NCBI GenBank assembly: GCA_031279155.1
Contig: JAITJB010000231.1
Coordinates: 1-15,633 of the forward strand
Direction: 5' to 3'
Length of the DNA: 15,633 bases
Source: Deltaproteobacteria bacterium
GTDB lineage: Bacteria > Desulfobacterota > Desulfarculia > Adiutricales > Adiutricaceae
Notes under the pieces: generated by a model
What the model was told of the DNA's origin: nothing
The model's database searches: none
Seen by the model: the letters and a program-made list of their open reading frames with translations, nothing else
Shown: piece after piece, positions 7,501-13,603 of the stretch
Layout of the letters: every line of letters starts with the position of its first letter
Position numbering within the stretch: position 1 is the first letter of the stretch
Position numbers and translations under genes: made by a program

Positions 7501-8516
7501 CCGGCGCTGGCCGCCAGATCCACTTGGGTGGTATTGGCCTTAGTCTGAGTGAGCTTAAAAAACTGGCCGCCTTCCTCGGTGTAGCCCAAGGTGTTTATCA
7601 TGTAATTGCGGTATTCGGTGTTGTAAGCCGTCGTAAACAAAGTTGAGTTTGAGGTGATGGGGTAGGTTCCATTTATATTTAGCCAGGTCCAAGCCGCTGC
7701 CGAAGCCGCGTCTTCGGCGGCCTTAAGCTCAGCTGTCGTGGGATTGACCTGTTCTATTTTTTCAAAGGTCGTGGCTCCCGGGCTAGTGGGCGTGTAACCT
7801 ATGCTAGCCATATAGTCCACGTAAGCGGTGTTAAAGGCCGTAGAGGTACTTACGTAAGCGCTCTGAGTTGCGTTATTGTAGACGCTAGCTTCAGCCGCAA
7901 CCCTAGCCGTCTCGGCGGGAGTTTTAGCCAACTGATCGGCGTACATGCTCGACCAAGCTGACTGACTGTAAATGTAGGCTGAGGAGTCATCGGCGTTAAG
8001 GTTGGCCACAACCTTGATTTGGGTGGTCTCAACTGGCGGGGCGTTTAAGATGACGACCTTAACGTCAACAGGGGAGCCTAATCTCACGGGATCTTCGCCG
8101 GGCTTGGGCACCGATAATTCCCAACCCTGAAGAATATAGCCGGCCGGGGTCTCAAGATTACCATCGGCGTCAAAGGTAAAATTTCCGGCTCTCGTATACA
8201 TCAAAGTATTGGTCACCCGATCGCGGACCTGGAAGAATCCCTCGCCAGTGATGGCCATATCGGTGTCCTGAGCCGAGTTCATAAAGGATCCTTGGGTGAA
8301 CATCTGCTGGACCGAAGCCACCTTAACGCCGCGGCCAATCTGCTGAATTTTGCCGTTTGACCAATAATCCTGGCTTATCAGATCCTCGAAGTTGGTCCGG
8401 CCAGCCTTAAAGCCCACGGTGTTGACGTTAGCGATATTATTGGATATAACCTGCATCCCGGTTGATAAGGCCGAAAGCCCGGTGACTGCGGCGTACATGG
8501 CGGCGGAAATGCTCAT
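4533..8516 (-). CDS. flgE: FlgE, giant flagellar hook protein with internal repeat region
   Basis: FlgE polymerises into the curved hook joining the rod to the filament outside the cell. The N-terminal MSISAAMYAAVTGL and SNNIANVNTVGFKAGRTNFEDL (residues 25-46), the ITGEGFFQV motif (89-97), the YDSLGKAHTLMVYY block (915-928) and the C-terminal helix ending TQRGFQANSKVVTTTDTMLAE (1301-1321) are classic hook-protein signatures. At 1327 residues it is about three times the classical size. Residues 226-885 (about 7841-5862) are inserted between the conserved ANLNADDSS strand and the YDSLG block. They consist of roughly ten degenerate units of 55-80 residues, rich in Ala, Thr and Tyr and without cysteine. 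The reading frame is continuous and both ends are intact, so it is not a pseudogene. A GAGAGG ribosome binding site lies at 8523-8528. It is the last gene of the fliK-flgD-flgE operon, 90 bases after flgD. Confidence 0.95.
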   Translation of the reverse strand: MSISAAMYAAVTGLSALSTGMQVISNNIANVNTVGFKAGRTNFEDLISQDYWSNGKIQQIGRGVKVASVQQMFTQGSFMNSAQDTDMAITGEGFFQVRDRVTNTLMYTRAGNFTFDADGNLETPAGYILQGWELSVPKPGEDPVRLGSPVDVKVVILNAPPVETTQIKVVANLNADDSSAYIYSQSAWSSMYADQLAKTPAETARVAAEASVYNNATQSAYVSTSTAFNTAYVDYMASIGYTPTSPGATTFEKIEQVNPTTAELKAAEDAASAAAWTWLNINGTYPITSNSTLFTTAYNTEYRNYMINTLGYTEEGGQFFKLTQTKANTTQVDLAASAGKAAAEVYIAANGLTGFPGGVYTSYPSGNAAVDTEYANAYKTAMGTNFLSGVDEYRTNAASSAQAVAAAEAAGLAANGGVTPPSVDPVDDLKYYAAYAEEMVRRGYTFDASYVSPNTVPTVVIYPSTAELNTATNLAETATGSWASLTPEADKLEYAATYAASLKGAGYTVDTTLATALALPDPATAWEDSLGNPTDISTGSGNSEEAAANTAGLAANGNIAYVAGRGDASDYQYLAAYTNYLKGQGYELTTAVITNEPVNTNFTRVPTAAEITNAETLASIKANQVAALTGIAWTNLSSSTDDAASLAYLTTYISTLTSNGATTSYTAPPAVNDTLFTKSPTAQQIIDAKAAAKNYAVTNASMSTSYDYPTGITAWDTAYETGYDNYLTGLGLGYTYYSESTHGQEYTWVQRTNPTSDDQTLADNAALKAATAAAIGPATTGYELSSIDPGFATAYNNAYRTFLTSPPYSYTQVASPPLGGPYFEKSQTTYANAETYEAARTTAKTLAALAAKNAGQAAYDAEYNTIYNQALNTINTQYAPWQLEGLGFAGAWDGTDTTSPIDAENYTHANPWTIYDSLGKAHTLMVYYQPNPHMENVWDYIITCDPTEDARKDLNNTVVMNGATFAGVIQKGKITFSSDGPDGHGGLVKDIEAQNIDMSKTAAATLSNQVSNSQNPATSSSMNYANLGGYFTGSPVFSAATGTLVDSQRQYTIKWQNSLGTVPDVSGFTWTDTAGNTGTIPVYDKNYTGPYPFGSGLNVSFAEGGHPMSFTSGDTVSFTAHSEQIGWTNLTPNAEGYFDFEVAFVQSASMALHPPYPSSLPTITQSITLDMGARNPNGQNGSWILDAQGTTQYASESINIFSSQDGYPAGSLQRVSIGSDGILTGIYTNGRQQPLYQIGLTRFLNPWGLAKLGDNVYMETRWSGTGTINPPGYGGTGTIRANFLEQSNTDLADEIVNMIVTQRGFQANSKVVTTTDTMLAEVIEMKR
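5862..7841 (-). repeat. About ten degenerate protein repeats inserted in FlgE
   Basis: Units share the pattern Y-x-x-A-Y-x-x-Y-x-x-LGYT, then a variable stretch, then PT-A-E-L-x-x-A with an Ala-rich helix and often LAANG. Approximate unit limits in residues are 226-290, 291-370, 371-425, 426-488, 489-567, 568-640, 641-713, 714-788, 789-856 and a partial 857-885. Clear anchors include FNTAYVDYMASIGYT (228-242), YRNYMINTLGYT (302-313), YTNYLKGQGYE (577-587) and YDNYLTGLGLGYT (723-735). Divergence between units is high at protein level, so the duplications are old. The boundaries are by eye. Confidence 0.75.
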
Positions 8517-8606
8517 CTTTTACCTCTCGTATATTGGTTTGCCAGTTGGTAAAGCTGAAAAACCCTATTATCCGACTTTAAAAGTTCGGGCCAAAAACTT
8601 AATTTA

Positions 8607-9371
8607 TTAGCTAACGCCATCAGAATCGCTCTCCGAAGAGCTATCAGAAATACTTTGGGTTGTAGTTGCGTTTTGGAGGATCTCCACCACCTGACCTAAG
8701 GCTACCTGGACATGGCCTAAGTGGATGATGGGCTGACCTTCGGAGTCGAAAGAAACGCTCGATACTCTACCGGTTATGGTGGGGACAATTCCGTCGCTTA
8801 GGGCTTCCCCGCTGGTATCGGTGGCCGTCACTTGGAATTGATAGGCCCCGTCGGCCATCTTATTGCCGCTACTATCTAAGCCGTCCCAAGTAAACTCGTA
8901 AGTGCCGGCTTCGGTCATCCCCCAATCGTACATGCGCACCTGGTTGCCGCTGGAGTCTAAAACGTAGAGCTGAATATTACAGGTCTGGGCGATTTCTAAG
9001 ACGGCCGGGGTATCGACGGCGCCGGCGGTAACCGATAAGAGGTTACTTTGGGCTTCGACATCTTTACCGATTAAGGTTAGCGTCTGGAACTGGTTTTGGG
9101 CTTGGATATAACCGGCCATGGAGGTGACGTTGGTGTTTAGGTTGGCGAACTGCTCTAACTGAGAATATTGGGCCAACTGAGCCGTCATCTCGGTATCTTC
9201 CATGGGGTTGAAGGGATCTTGGTTTTGAAGCTGCGTAAGTAGAAGCGTAAGGAATGCTTCTTTTCCTAGTTGACGCTCACTACCATCGGTTACCGGGACG
9301 TTTTCCTCAGTCCAGGCTTCAAGAACCGTCGTACGCGCGGCCGGGGGGTTATCGGCACTGTAGATTTCCAT
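8607..9371 (-). CDS. flgD: FlgD, hook assembly (capping) scaffold protein
   Basis: FlgD caps the growing hook and guides FlgE subunits into place; it is later replaced by FlgK. The N-terminal signature spans FLTLLLTQLQNQDPFNPMED (residues 40-59) followed by AQLAQYSQLEQ (64-74). A Tudor/Ig-like C-terminal half includes GTYEFTWDGLDSSGNKMADG (156-175) and AYQFQV (176-181). The 254-residue length is ordinary. The tail from about 238 onward is Ser/Asp/Glu-rich and looks disordered. The start is chosen because of an AGGAGA ribosome binding site at 9376-9381, which overlaps the stop codon of fliK; the two genes are separated by eight bases, so translation is probably coupled. In this organism the cap must handle a much larger hook subunit than usual. 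Confidence 0.95.
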   Translation of the reverse strand: MEIYSADNPPAARTTVLEAWTEENVPVTDGSERQLGKEAFLTLLLTQLQNQDPFNPMEDTEMTAQLAQYSQLEQFANLNTNVTSMAGYIQAQNQFQTLTLIGKDVEAQSNLLSVTAGAVDTPAVLEIAQTCNIQLYVLDSSGNQVRMYDWGMTEAGTYEFTWDGLDSSGNKMADGAYQFQVTATDTSGEALSDGIVPTITGRVSSVSFDSEGQPIIHLGHVQVALGQVVEILQNATTTQSISDSSSESDSDGVS

Positions 9372-9379
9372 GGTTTCTC

Positions 9380-11230
9380 CTAAACTTTCGTGTCAACTAA
9401 ATGGTTACTGAGGTTATCAACTAAGATACCGGCTTCATTTTCAGTTATAGAACTTTCATTAGATTTTTCTTTGTTTATTGAGCTCGCCCCTTGGTAACCA
9501 GTGCGGGCGTATGAGCTTGATTTGTCATTTTGTCCGTCGTAGGAAATGGTCATAGCTAACTGTAAACCGGCTTCGGCGAGCGACTTTTTTAAGCTTTTAA
9601 TTTCTTTTTCTAGCGCCTCATAAGCTTCTAAGGTGTCGGCCTTAATGTGGGCCGTAAGCTTATCGTTATCGACTTTAAGCTCGATATCGAGCTCGCCTAA
9701 GCTCTCAGGGGCGAGGCTCATGCGCAGGCGGTGGACCCCGCGCCTAGCTGAGTAGACTAATTTTTGCTCAATTTGTTTGGCTAAGGTTTCGCCGCTGGTG
9801 TAACTTAAGGCCTCGCTAAAGAGAGCGCCTTTAACCAGGCCGTCGCCCCGAACGGTACTTTCGCTAGTTGAGCCGTAGTAGGTATTTAAGGCTCTCTCGC
9901 GGTCCTCACGGGAATCTCGGCCTGAGCCGCTATAAGACTGAGCTCCGCTCTCCCTTAAACCAGAAATCCCGCCCCTTAGGGCCTGAAGAGCCGGAGACAG
10001 TTTTGAAAAATCCCCGGTTAGCTCGCGGTCGCCTAGGCTTGCCAACTTAATAACTATCTCGTTAAAAACAGGCGCCTTAACTAAAGATCCGTCGGCAGTT
10101 GTTTTTGTGAGGAGCTCTTGGATATTTTTAACCGTCTGGGACATGTCAGTCCCTTGGGGTTTGGGCTGCTCTAAAAAGGCTAAAAAGCCGGTCAAATCGC
10201 CTAAGGTGGCCTGGCCCTGCCCTAAGAGGACAGCCAAGGACCCTAGGACCTTTTGATCGGCGCCCATGGCTTTGAAGGCTTCGGTTAAGCTTACAATATC
10301 ACCGTCATTTAAACACGGAGCTAAGATATCGTCTCCGGCCTGAGATAGTAGGTTGGCTAGATCTTGGCTTGTTAGCTTCTGGCCAACCGTTATGCCGGCG
10401 GTCACGGCTTGGACGGTTTGAGCCGATAAGCCTAAGCTTAAAAAGAACTGCCCTAAGCTATTTAGACCAGCTGAGGTGGCCGTCAAAGTAAATCCGCTAC
10501 CGCTAGCTATTTGGCTATCGCCGGTAGCTAGTAAGGCATTAGCGGCCTCAAGAGCCGCTTGAGCGCTGGCCGCCAAATTGTCGGCTTTAGAGGCCGTCAA
10601 AAGAACGCGATCTAAGGTCAAGGGGCCGGCTACGAGGGCGCTCATTAAGCTTGAGACGTCATCTGATTCTAGCCCGCTATCTGATAATATTTGCCTAAGC
10701 TCACTTAAGCCCTCACTATCTAGCTTAAACCTCGAAGACAGTCCTCCAAGCTCTTCTAATGTGGCCTTTAAAAGCTCTGTCGGCCGGGCGCCGCCGGTTA
10801 ATAACCAGCCGTTTAGGCCGCTAGTTTCATTACCGGTAGCCATTAAAGCTGAGCCCAATTGATTTTTGTATCCATCAGGTAAAACCGATCCCACCAAGAC
10901 CACGGCCTTTAAGGCCGTTCTTTGGCTCACCCTATCGGCCCCAAATGACGAAGCCGCGTCTTTGTCGCTCGAAGCCTTCTGGCTAGCTGAACTCAGCTCA
11001 TTTTTAATGCGCTCGCGCCGAGACTTTAGCTGCTCTTCTAATTCTTGGCGGGCTTCTTTGAGCTCTTCGGAGACTCTAGTCGTTTCTTTTGCTAAGTTAT
11101 TTCTACTATCCTCGGCCTGGGCTAAGACGCGCTCAAAATCATCGGTAAAAGAAGCATCAAAATAGTCAACCGGCAAGATGGCTGAGGTAACTTCTATTTT
11201 TGTAGTGGTATAGCTGATTACGGGCTGCAT
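9380..11230 (-). CDS. fliK: FliK, flagellar hook-length control protein
   Basis: FliK is secreted during hook growth, measures hook length and triggers the export switch to filament proteins. The C-terminal switch domain is clear at residues 498-562: RLRMSLAPESLGELDIELKV is followed by a helix around EALEKEIKSLKKSLAEAGLQL. The N-terminal 480 residues are poorly conserved, as is normal for the ruler part; residues 36-90 form a charged, probably coiled-coil helix (TRVSEELKEARQELEEQLKS at 51-70). The middle is rich in Ala, Leu, Ser and Gly. At 616 residues it is longer than the roughly 400-residue enteric FliK. It is the first gene of the minus-strand operon, with a GGAGAG ribosome binding site just upstream and a sigma-54 promoter about 50 bases upstream. 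The name rests on the C-terminal domain and the flgD-flgE context. Confidence 0.9.
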   Translation of the reverse strand: MQPVISYTTTKIEVTSAILPVDYFDASFTDDFERVLAQAEDSRNNLAKETTRVSEELKEARQELEEQLKSRRERIKNELSSASQKASSDKDAASSFGADRVSQRTALKAVVLVGSVLPDGYKNQLGSALMATGNETSGLNGWLLTGGARPTELLKATLEELGGLSSRFKLDSEGLSELRQILSDSGLESDDVSSLMSALVAGPLTLDRVLLTASKADNLAASAQAALEAANALLATGDSQIASGSGFTLTATSAGLNSLGQFFLSLGLSAQTVQAVTAGITVGQKLTSQDLANLLSQAGDDILAPCLNDGDIVSLTEAFKAMGADQKVLGSLAVLLGQGQATLGDLTGFLAFLEQPKPQGTDMSQTVKNIQELLTKTTADGSLVKAPVFNEIVIKLASLGDRELTGDFSKLSPALQALRGGISGLRESGAQSYSGSGRDSREDRERALNTYYGSTSESTVRGDGLVKGALFSEALSYTSGETLAKQIEQKLVYSARRGVHRLRMSLAPESLGELDIELKVDNDKLTAHIKADTLEAYEALEKEIKSLKKSLAEAGLQLAMTISYDGQNDKSSSYARTGYQGASSINKEKSNESSITENEAGILVDNLSNHLVDTKV

Positions 11231-11281
11231 GGTCTCTCCGGGCCCTCACCCATAGGGGGGAGGTTTTTGAAAGAAGAGCTA

Positions 11282-11298
11282 AGCAACCCTTGTGCCAA
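11282..11298 (-). promoter_or_regulatory. Sigma-54 promoter for fliK-flgD-flgE
   Basis: Read on the minus strand the site is TTGGCACA-AGGG-TTGCT, a near-perfect match to the sigma-54 consensus. The invariant GG (11295-11296) and GC (11283-11284) are separated by exactly ten bases, as required. Transcription should start near 11271, giving a leader of about 40 bases before the fliK start. An NtrC-type activator is expected to be essential. Confidence 0.92.
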
Positions 11299-11406
11299 TG
11301 GCCCGAAAGGCTCTTAAATGGCCGGGCATTTTGGATAAAAATACAGTAAAAACAATGGCTTAAGCAAAATTAATTTATAAGCGCCCTTTTAACCGGCCCC
11401 TAAGCT

Positions 11407-11431
11407 GGCAATATTTGCCGACTGATATTGC
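11407..11431. promoter_or_regulatory. Nested inverted repeat, candidate shared enhancer site
   Basis: GGCAA-TAT-TTGCC (11407-11419) is a perfect inverted repeat. Overlapping it, GCAATAT (11408-11414) and ATATTGC (11425-11431) form another perfect inverted repeat with a ten-base spacer. The element is about 120-130 bases from the -24 element of each divergent sigma-54 promoter, close to their midpoint. Position and symmetry suggest a binding site for a sigma-54 activator of the FlrC/FleQ/FlgR kind; that role is inferred. Confidence 0.55.
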
Positions 11432-11487
11432 AACTAAAAAAGGAAATTTTTGCCCCTAAAACTTTATTTGTATCGCTTAATAGCTTT

Positions 11488-11510
11488 AGCTCTCTTAGGC
11501 CCTGAGAGCT
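11488..11510. promoter_or_regulatory. Inverted repeat upstream of the flgH promoter
   Basis: AGCTCTC (11488-11494) and GAGAGCT (11504-11510) are a perfect 7-base inverted repeat with a nine-base spacer, 37 bases upstream of the flgH -24 element. It could be a second protein-binding site or a short hairpin. It is not followed by a T run, so it is not called a terminator. Confidence 0.35.
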
Positions 11511-11546
11511 TTCTAGGGTAAGGCCGCCCGAATGCCCCTAAAAAGC

Positions 11547-11563
11547 TTGGCACGTGGTTTGCA
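11547..11563 (+). promoter_or_regulatory. Sigma-54 promoter for flgH-flgI-flgJ-flgN-flgK
   Basis: TTGGCACG-TGGT-TTGCA matches the sigma-54 consensus essentially perfectly, with the invariant GG (11549-11550) and GC (11561-11562) ten bases apart. The predicted transcription start is near 11574, leaving a leader of about 140 bases before flgH that contains the 12-base tandem repeat. Confidence 0.95.
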
Positions 11564-11620
11564 AAGTTAGCTTTTCGTGAAATTGTTTGGGCTCATCTGG
11601 CCAAAAGGGCTGGCTCAAGC

Positions 11621-11693
11621 AAGCTAGCTAAAAAGCTGGCTAAAAAAGCTATCTACAAAGCTATAAAAAAGTTAACTAAAAAGTTAGCCAAAA
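11621..11693 (+). repeat. 12-base tandem repeat in the flgH leader
   Basis: Six degenerate copies of AAGYTRNCTAAA begin at about 11621, 11633, 11646, 11658, 11669 and 11681, a period of 11-13 bases. They lie in the predicted untranslated leader of flgH. One frame is open through the array and ends in a TGA (11717-11719) overlapping the flgH ATG. That frame would read as Lys/Leu/Ala-rich units such as KLAKKLAKKA, but it has no ATG, GTG or TTG start back to the stop at 11519-11521. It is listed as a repeat and not as a gene. Confidence 0.75.
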
Positions 11694-11715
11694 ATAATAG
11701 CCACAAGGAGCACTT

Positions 11716-12426
11716 ATGAAAACCCTGGTCCCATTACTTTTGGTCCTAGCCTTAACAGCTATCGGCTGCTCTAAACCGCTTTCCACCCCGAGCTCGCTAG
11801 CCAACCAGCAGGCCGCCTTAATTAACCCGCCGGTGGAAACCTACCCGCAGCCGGCCATCAAAACCGAGGGTTCGCTCTTTAGCGAGGACTCAAGGCCGGA
11901 CTTTTTCTCCGACATGAAGGCCCAGAGGATCGGGGACATCATAACCATTAATATTGTAGAGACGTCAAAAGCTAACAAGACGGCCACCACCTCCACAAGC
12001 CGCTCCAATGAAGTTAACACTTCTGTTAACACTCTCTTCGGCGTTGAGGCCACGCCAATGCTAACCACCTCTAGGGGCCTAAATCTTCTTAAGGGCGTGG
12101 ACGCAAGCTACGACAGTCAGTTCCGGGGATCGGGCACCACTAGCCGCAATGAAAACATCACGGCCAAGATTTCGGCCCGCATCGTCCAGGTCTTACCCAA
12201 CAATAATTTGGTCATCCGGGGCTCCCAAGAGATCTTAGTTAATAACGAAAAGCAGTACATAACTGTCCAGGGCGTCGTTAGACCCGCCGATGTGGCTACC
12301 GACAACTCGGTACTCTCAACTTATCTAGCCGACGCGAGGATCGAATACGTTGGTAAAGGCGATCTTACTAATAAACAGCGCGAGGGCTGGCTAACCAGAG
12401 CCCTTGATAAGATATGGCCTTTCTAG
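11716..12426 (+). CDS. flgH: FlgH, flagellar L-ring lipoprotein
   Basis: FlgH forms the L-ring bushing around the rod in the outer membrane. The N-terminus is a lipoprotein signal peptide: KTLVPLLLVLALTAIGC, with the lipidated cysteine at residue 18. The family core is GSLFSEDSRPDFFSDMKAQ (52-70) followed by RIGDIITINI (71-80). The C-terminal half contains the strand NNLVIRGSQEILVNNEKQ and the ending ARIEYVGKGDL through WLTRALDKIWPF, which is highly typical of the family. The 236-residue length is normal. An AAGGAG ribosome binding site sits at 11705-11710, six bases or so before the ATG. It is the first gene of the plus-strand flagellar operon, driven by the sigma-54 promoter at 11547-11563, and directly abuts flgI. 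Confidence 0.96.
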   Translation: MKTLVPLLLVLALTAIGCSKPLSTPSSLANQQAALINPPVETYPQPAIKTEGSLFSEDSRPDFFSDMKAQRIGDIITINIVETSKANKTATTSTSRSNEVNTSVNTLFGVEATPMLTTSRGLNLLKGVDASYDSQFRGSGTTSRNENITAKISARIVQVLPNNNLVIRGSQEILVNNEKQYITVQGVVRPADVATDNSVLSTYLADARIEYVGKGDLTNKQREGWLTRALDKIWPF

Positions 12427-12432
12427 GTGATT

Positions 12433-13599
12433 ATGATGCTTAGCCAAAAACCAAAGCCTATGTTTTCCGACCGGTCCTGGGCCAAAAGGCCCCAGGGCCG
12501 GAGAGTAATTGTCGCCCTGATAACCGCCGTTGTCCTTATTTTATGGTTATCATCGCCCTCGCTGGCTATCCGCCTTAAAGAGGTGGCCACCTTTGAGGGG
12601 GTGCGCGTCAACCAGATCGCCGGCTACGGGTTGGTGGTCGGCTTAAATGGCACTGGCGATAAAGATCAGACCGGCTTCACTCGCCAGAGCTTATCGAACT
12701 TACTTAAGCGCATGGATATTACTGTCTCGCCTACCGCTCTTAAGGTTAAAAACGTCGCCGCCGTCATGGTGACCGCCGATCTGCCGGCCTTCGTTAAGCC
12801 CGGCACCAAGCTAGATGTTTTAGTCTCCTCTTTGGGCGATTCCACTTCGCTTCAGGGCGGAACTCTTTTGATTACCGCTTTAAAGGGTCTTGACGGTCAG
12901 ATTTACGCCATCGCCCAAGGGCCCTTATCTGTGGGCGGCTTTGCCCTAACCGGTCAAGCGGCTACGGTTCAAAAAAACCATCCCACCGTGGGCCGCATCG
13001 TTCAGGGCGGAACAGTTGAGCGCGAGGTGCCCATCCGCTGGCAGGGGAAGGAGACTCTCTCCATTAAGCTGAGTTCTCCGGACTTTACCACGGCGGCCAG
13101 AGTTGCCGAAGCTGTAAACGAGGTCCTACCAGGGGCCTCAGCTAGGCCCTTGGACGCGGCCACCATCGAACTTAGCGTTCCGGCCAATTACCGGGAAAAC
13201 TTAGCGGTTATGGTAGCCGAACTGGAAAACGTAAGCGTCATCCCTGATTCGGTCGGTAAAGTCATTATTAATGAGCGCACGGGCTCGGTAGTCGTTGGCG
13301 AAAACGTCAAACTTTCCACTGTGGCCGTAGCCCACGGTAACCTTTCGGTTCAGATTAGGGAAGGGGTAACAGTCTCTCAGCCAGATGCTTTTTCTGGCGG
13401 CGAAACCGTAGTAGCCCCAGAGACCGATATTAACGTCGAAGAGGGCGCCGATAACCTTCTTTTAATTGAACGCTCAACCAACATAAATGACGTCGTCAAA
13501 GCCCTAAACGCCATCGGGGTTACGCCAAGAGATCTCATTACCATCTTCCAACTCATCCAAGCTGCCGGGGCCCTCCACGGCGAACTGGAAATCTTGTAA
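12433..13599 (+). CDS. flgI: FlgI, flagellar P-ring protein
   Basis: FlgI builds the P-ring in the periplasm around the rod. A Sec signal peptide with an unusually long charged N-region precedes a hydrophobic stretch (about residues 24-40) and a likely cleavage after SPSLA (residue 45). The mature protein begins IRLKEVATFEGVRVNQIAGY and contains the signature GYGLVVGLNGTGDK (64-77). The C-terminal ITIFQLIQAAGALHGELEIL is also diagnostic. Total length is about 388 residues, normal for the family. Three starts are possible: GTG 12427, ATG 12433 and ATG 12436. The AGGTGAT at 12425-12431, complementary to the 16S tail and overlapping the flgH stop, best fits one of the two ATGs; I chose 12433. 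The short distance to flgH implies translational coupling. Confidence 0.95.
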   Translation: MMLSQKPKPMFSDRSWAKRPQGRRVIVALITAVVLILWLSSPSLAIRLKEVATFEGVRVNQIAGYGLVVGLNGTGDKDQTGFTRQSLSNLLKRMDITVSPTALKVKNVAAVMVTADLPAFVKPGTKLDVLVSSLGDSTSLQGGTLLITALKGLDGQIYAIAQGPLSVGGFALTGQAATVQKNHPTVGRIVQGGTVEREVPIRWQGKETLSIKLSSPDFTTAARVAEAVNEVLPGASARPLDAATIELSVPANYRENLAVMVAELENVSVIPDSVGKVIINERTGSVVVGENVKLSTVAVAHGNLSVQIREGVTVSQPDAFSGGETVVAPETDINVEEGADNLLLIERSTNINDVVKALNAIGVTPRDLITIFQLIQAAGALHGELEIL

Positions 13600-13603
13600 A
13601 ACC

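Larger units (their letters stand above)
11231..11715. other. Divergent regulatory region between the fliK and flgH operons
   Basis: These 485 bases hold no convincing gene. In order they contain the fliK leader, a minus-strand sigma-54 promoter (11282-11298), an AT-rich middle with the palindrome GCTTAAGC (11358-11365), a nested inverted repeat (11407-11431), a further inverted repeat (11488-11510), a plus-strand sigma-54 promoter (11547-11563) and a 12-base tandem repeat in the flgH leader (11621-11693). The layout is typical of two co-regulated flagellar operons. Confidence 0.85.

Noticed and set aside
8517..8606. Possible sigma-28 promoter between flgD and flgE (minus-strand TAAAGTCGGATAA)
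   Set aside because: The TAAA and the CGATAA-like part are adjacent instead of about 15 bases apart, and the -10 part carries an extra base. No sigma-54 match is present in the gap either.
11522..11719. Calling the KLAK-like frame as a real gene
   Set aside because: There is no ATG, GTG or TTG start anywhere in the frame, and the first part lies upstream of the sigma-54 transcription start. It is kept as a finding only.
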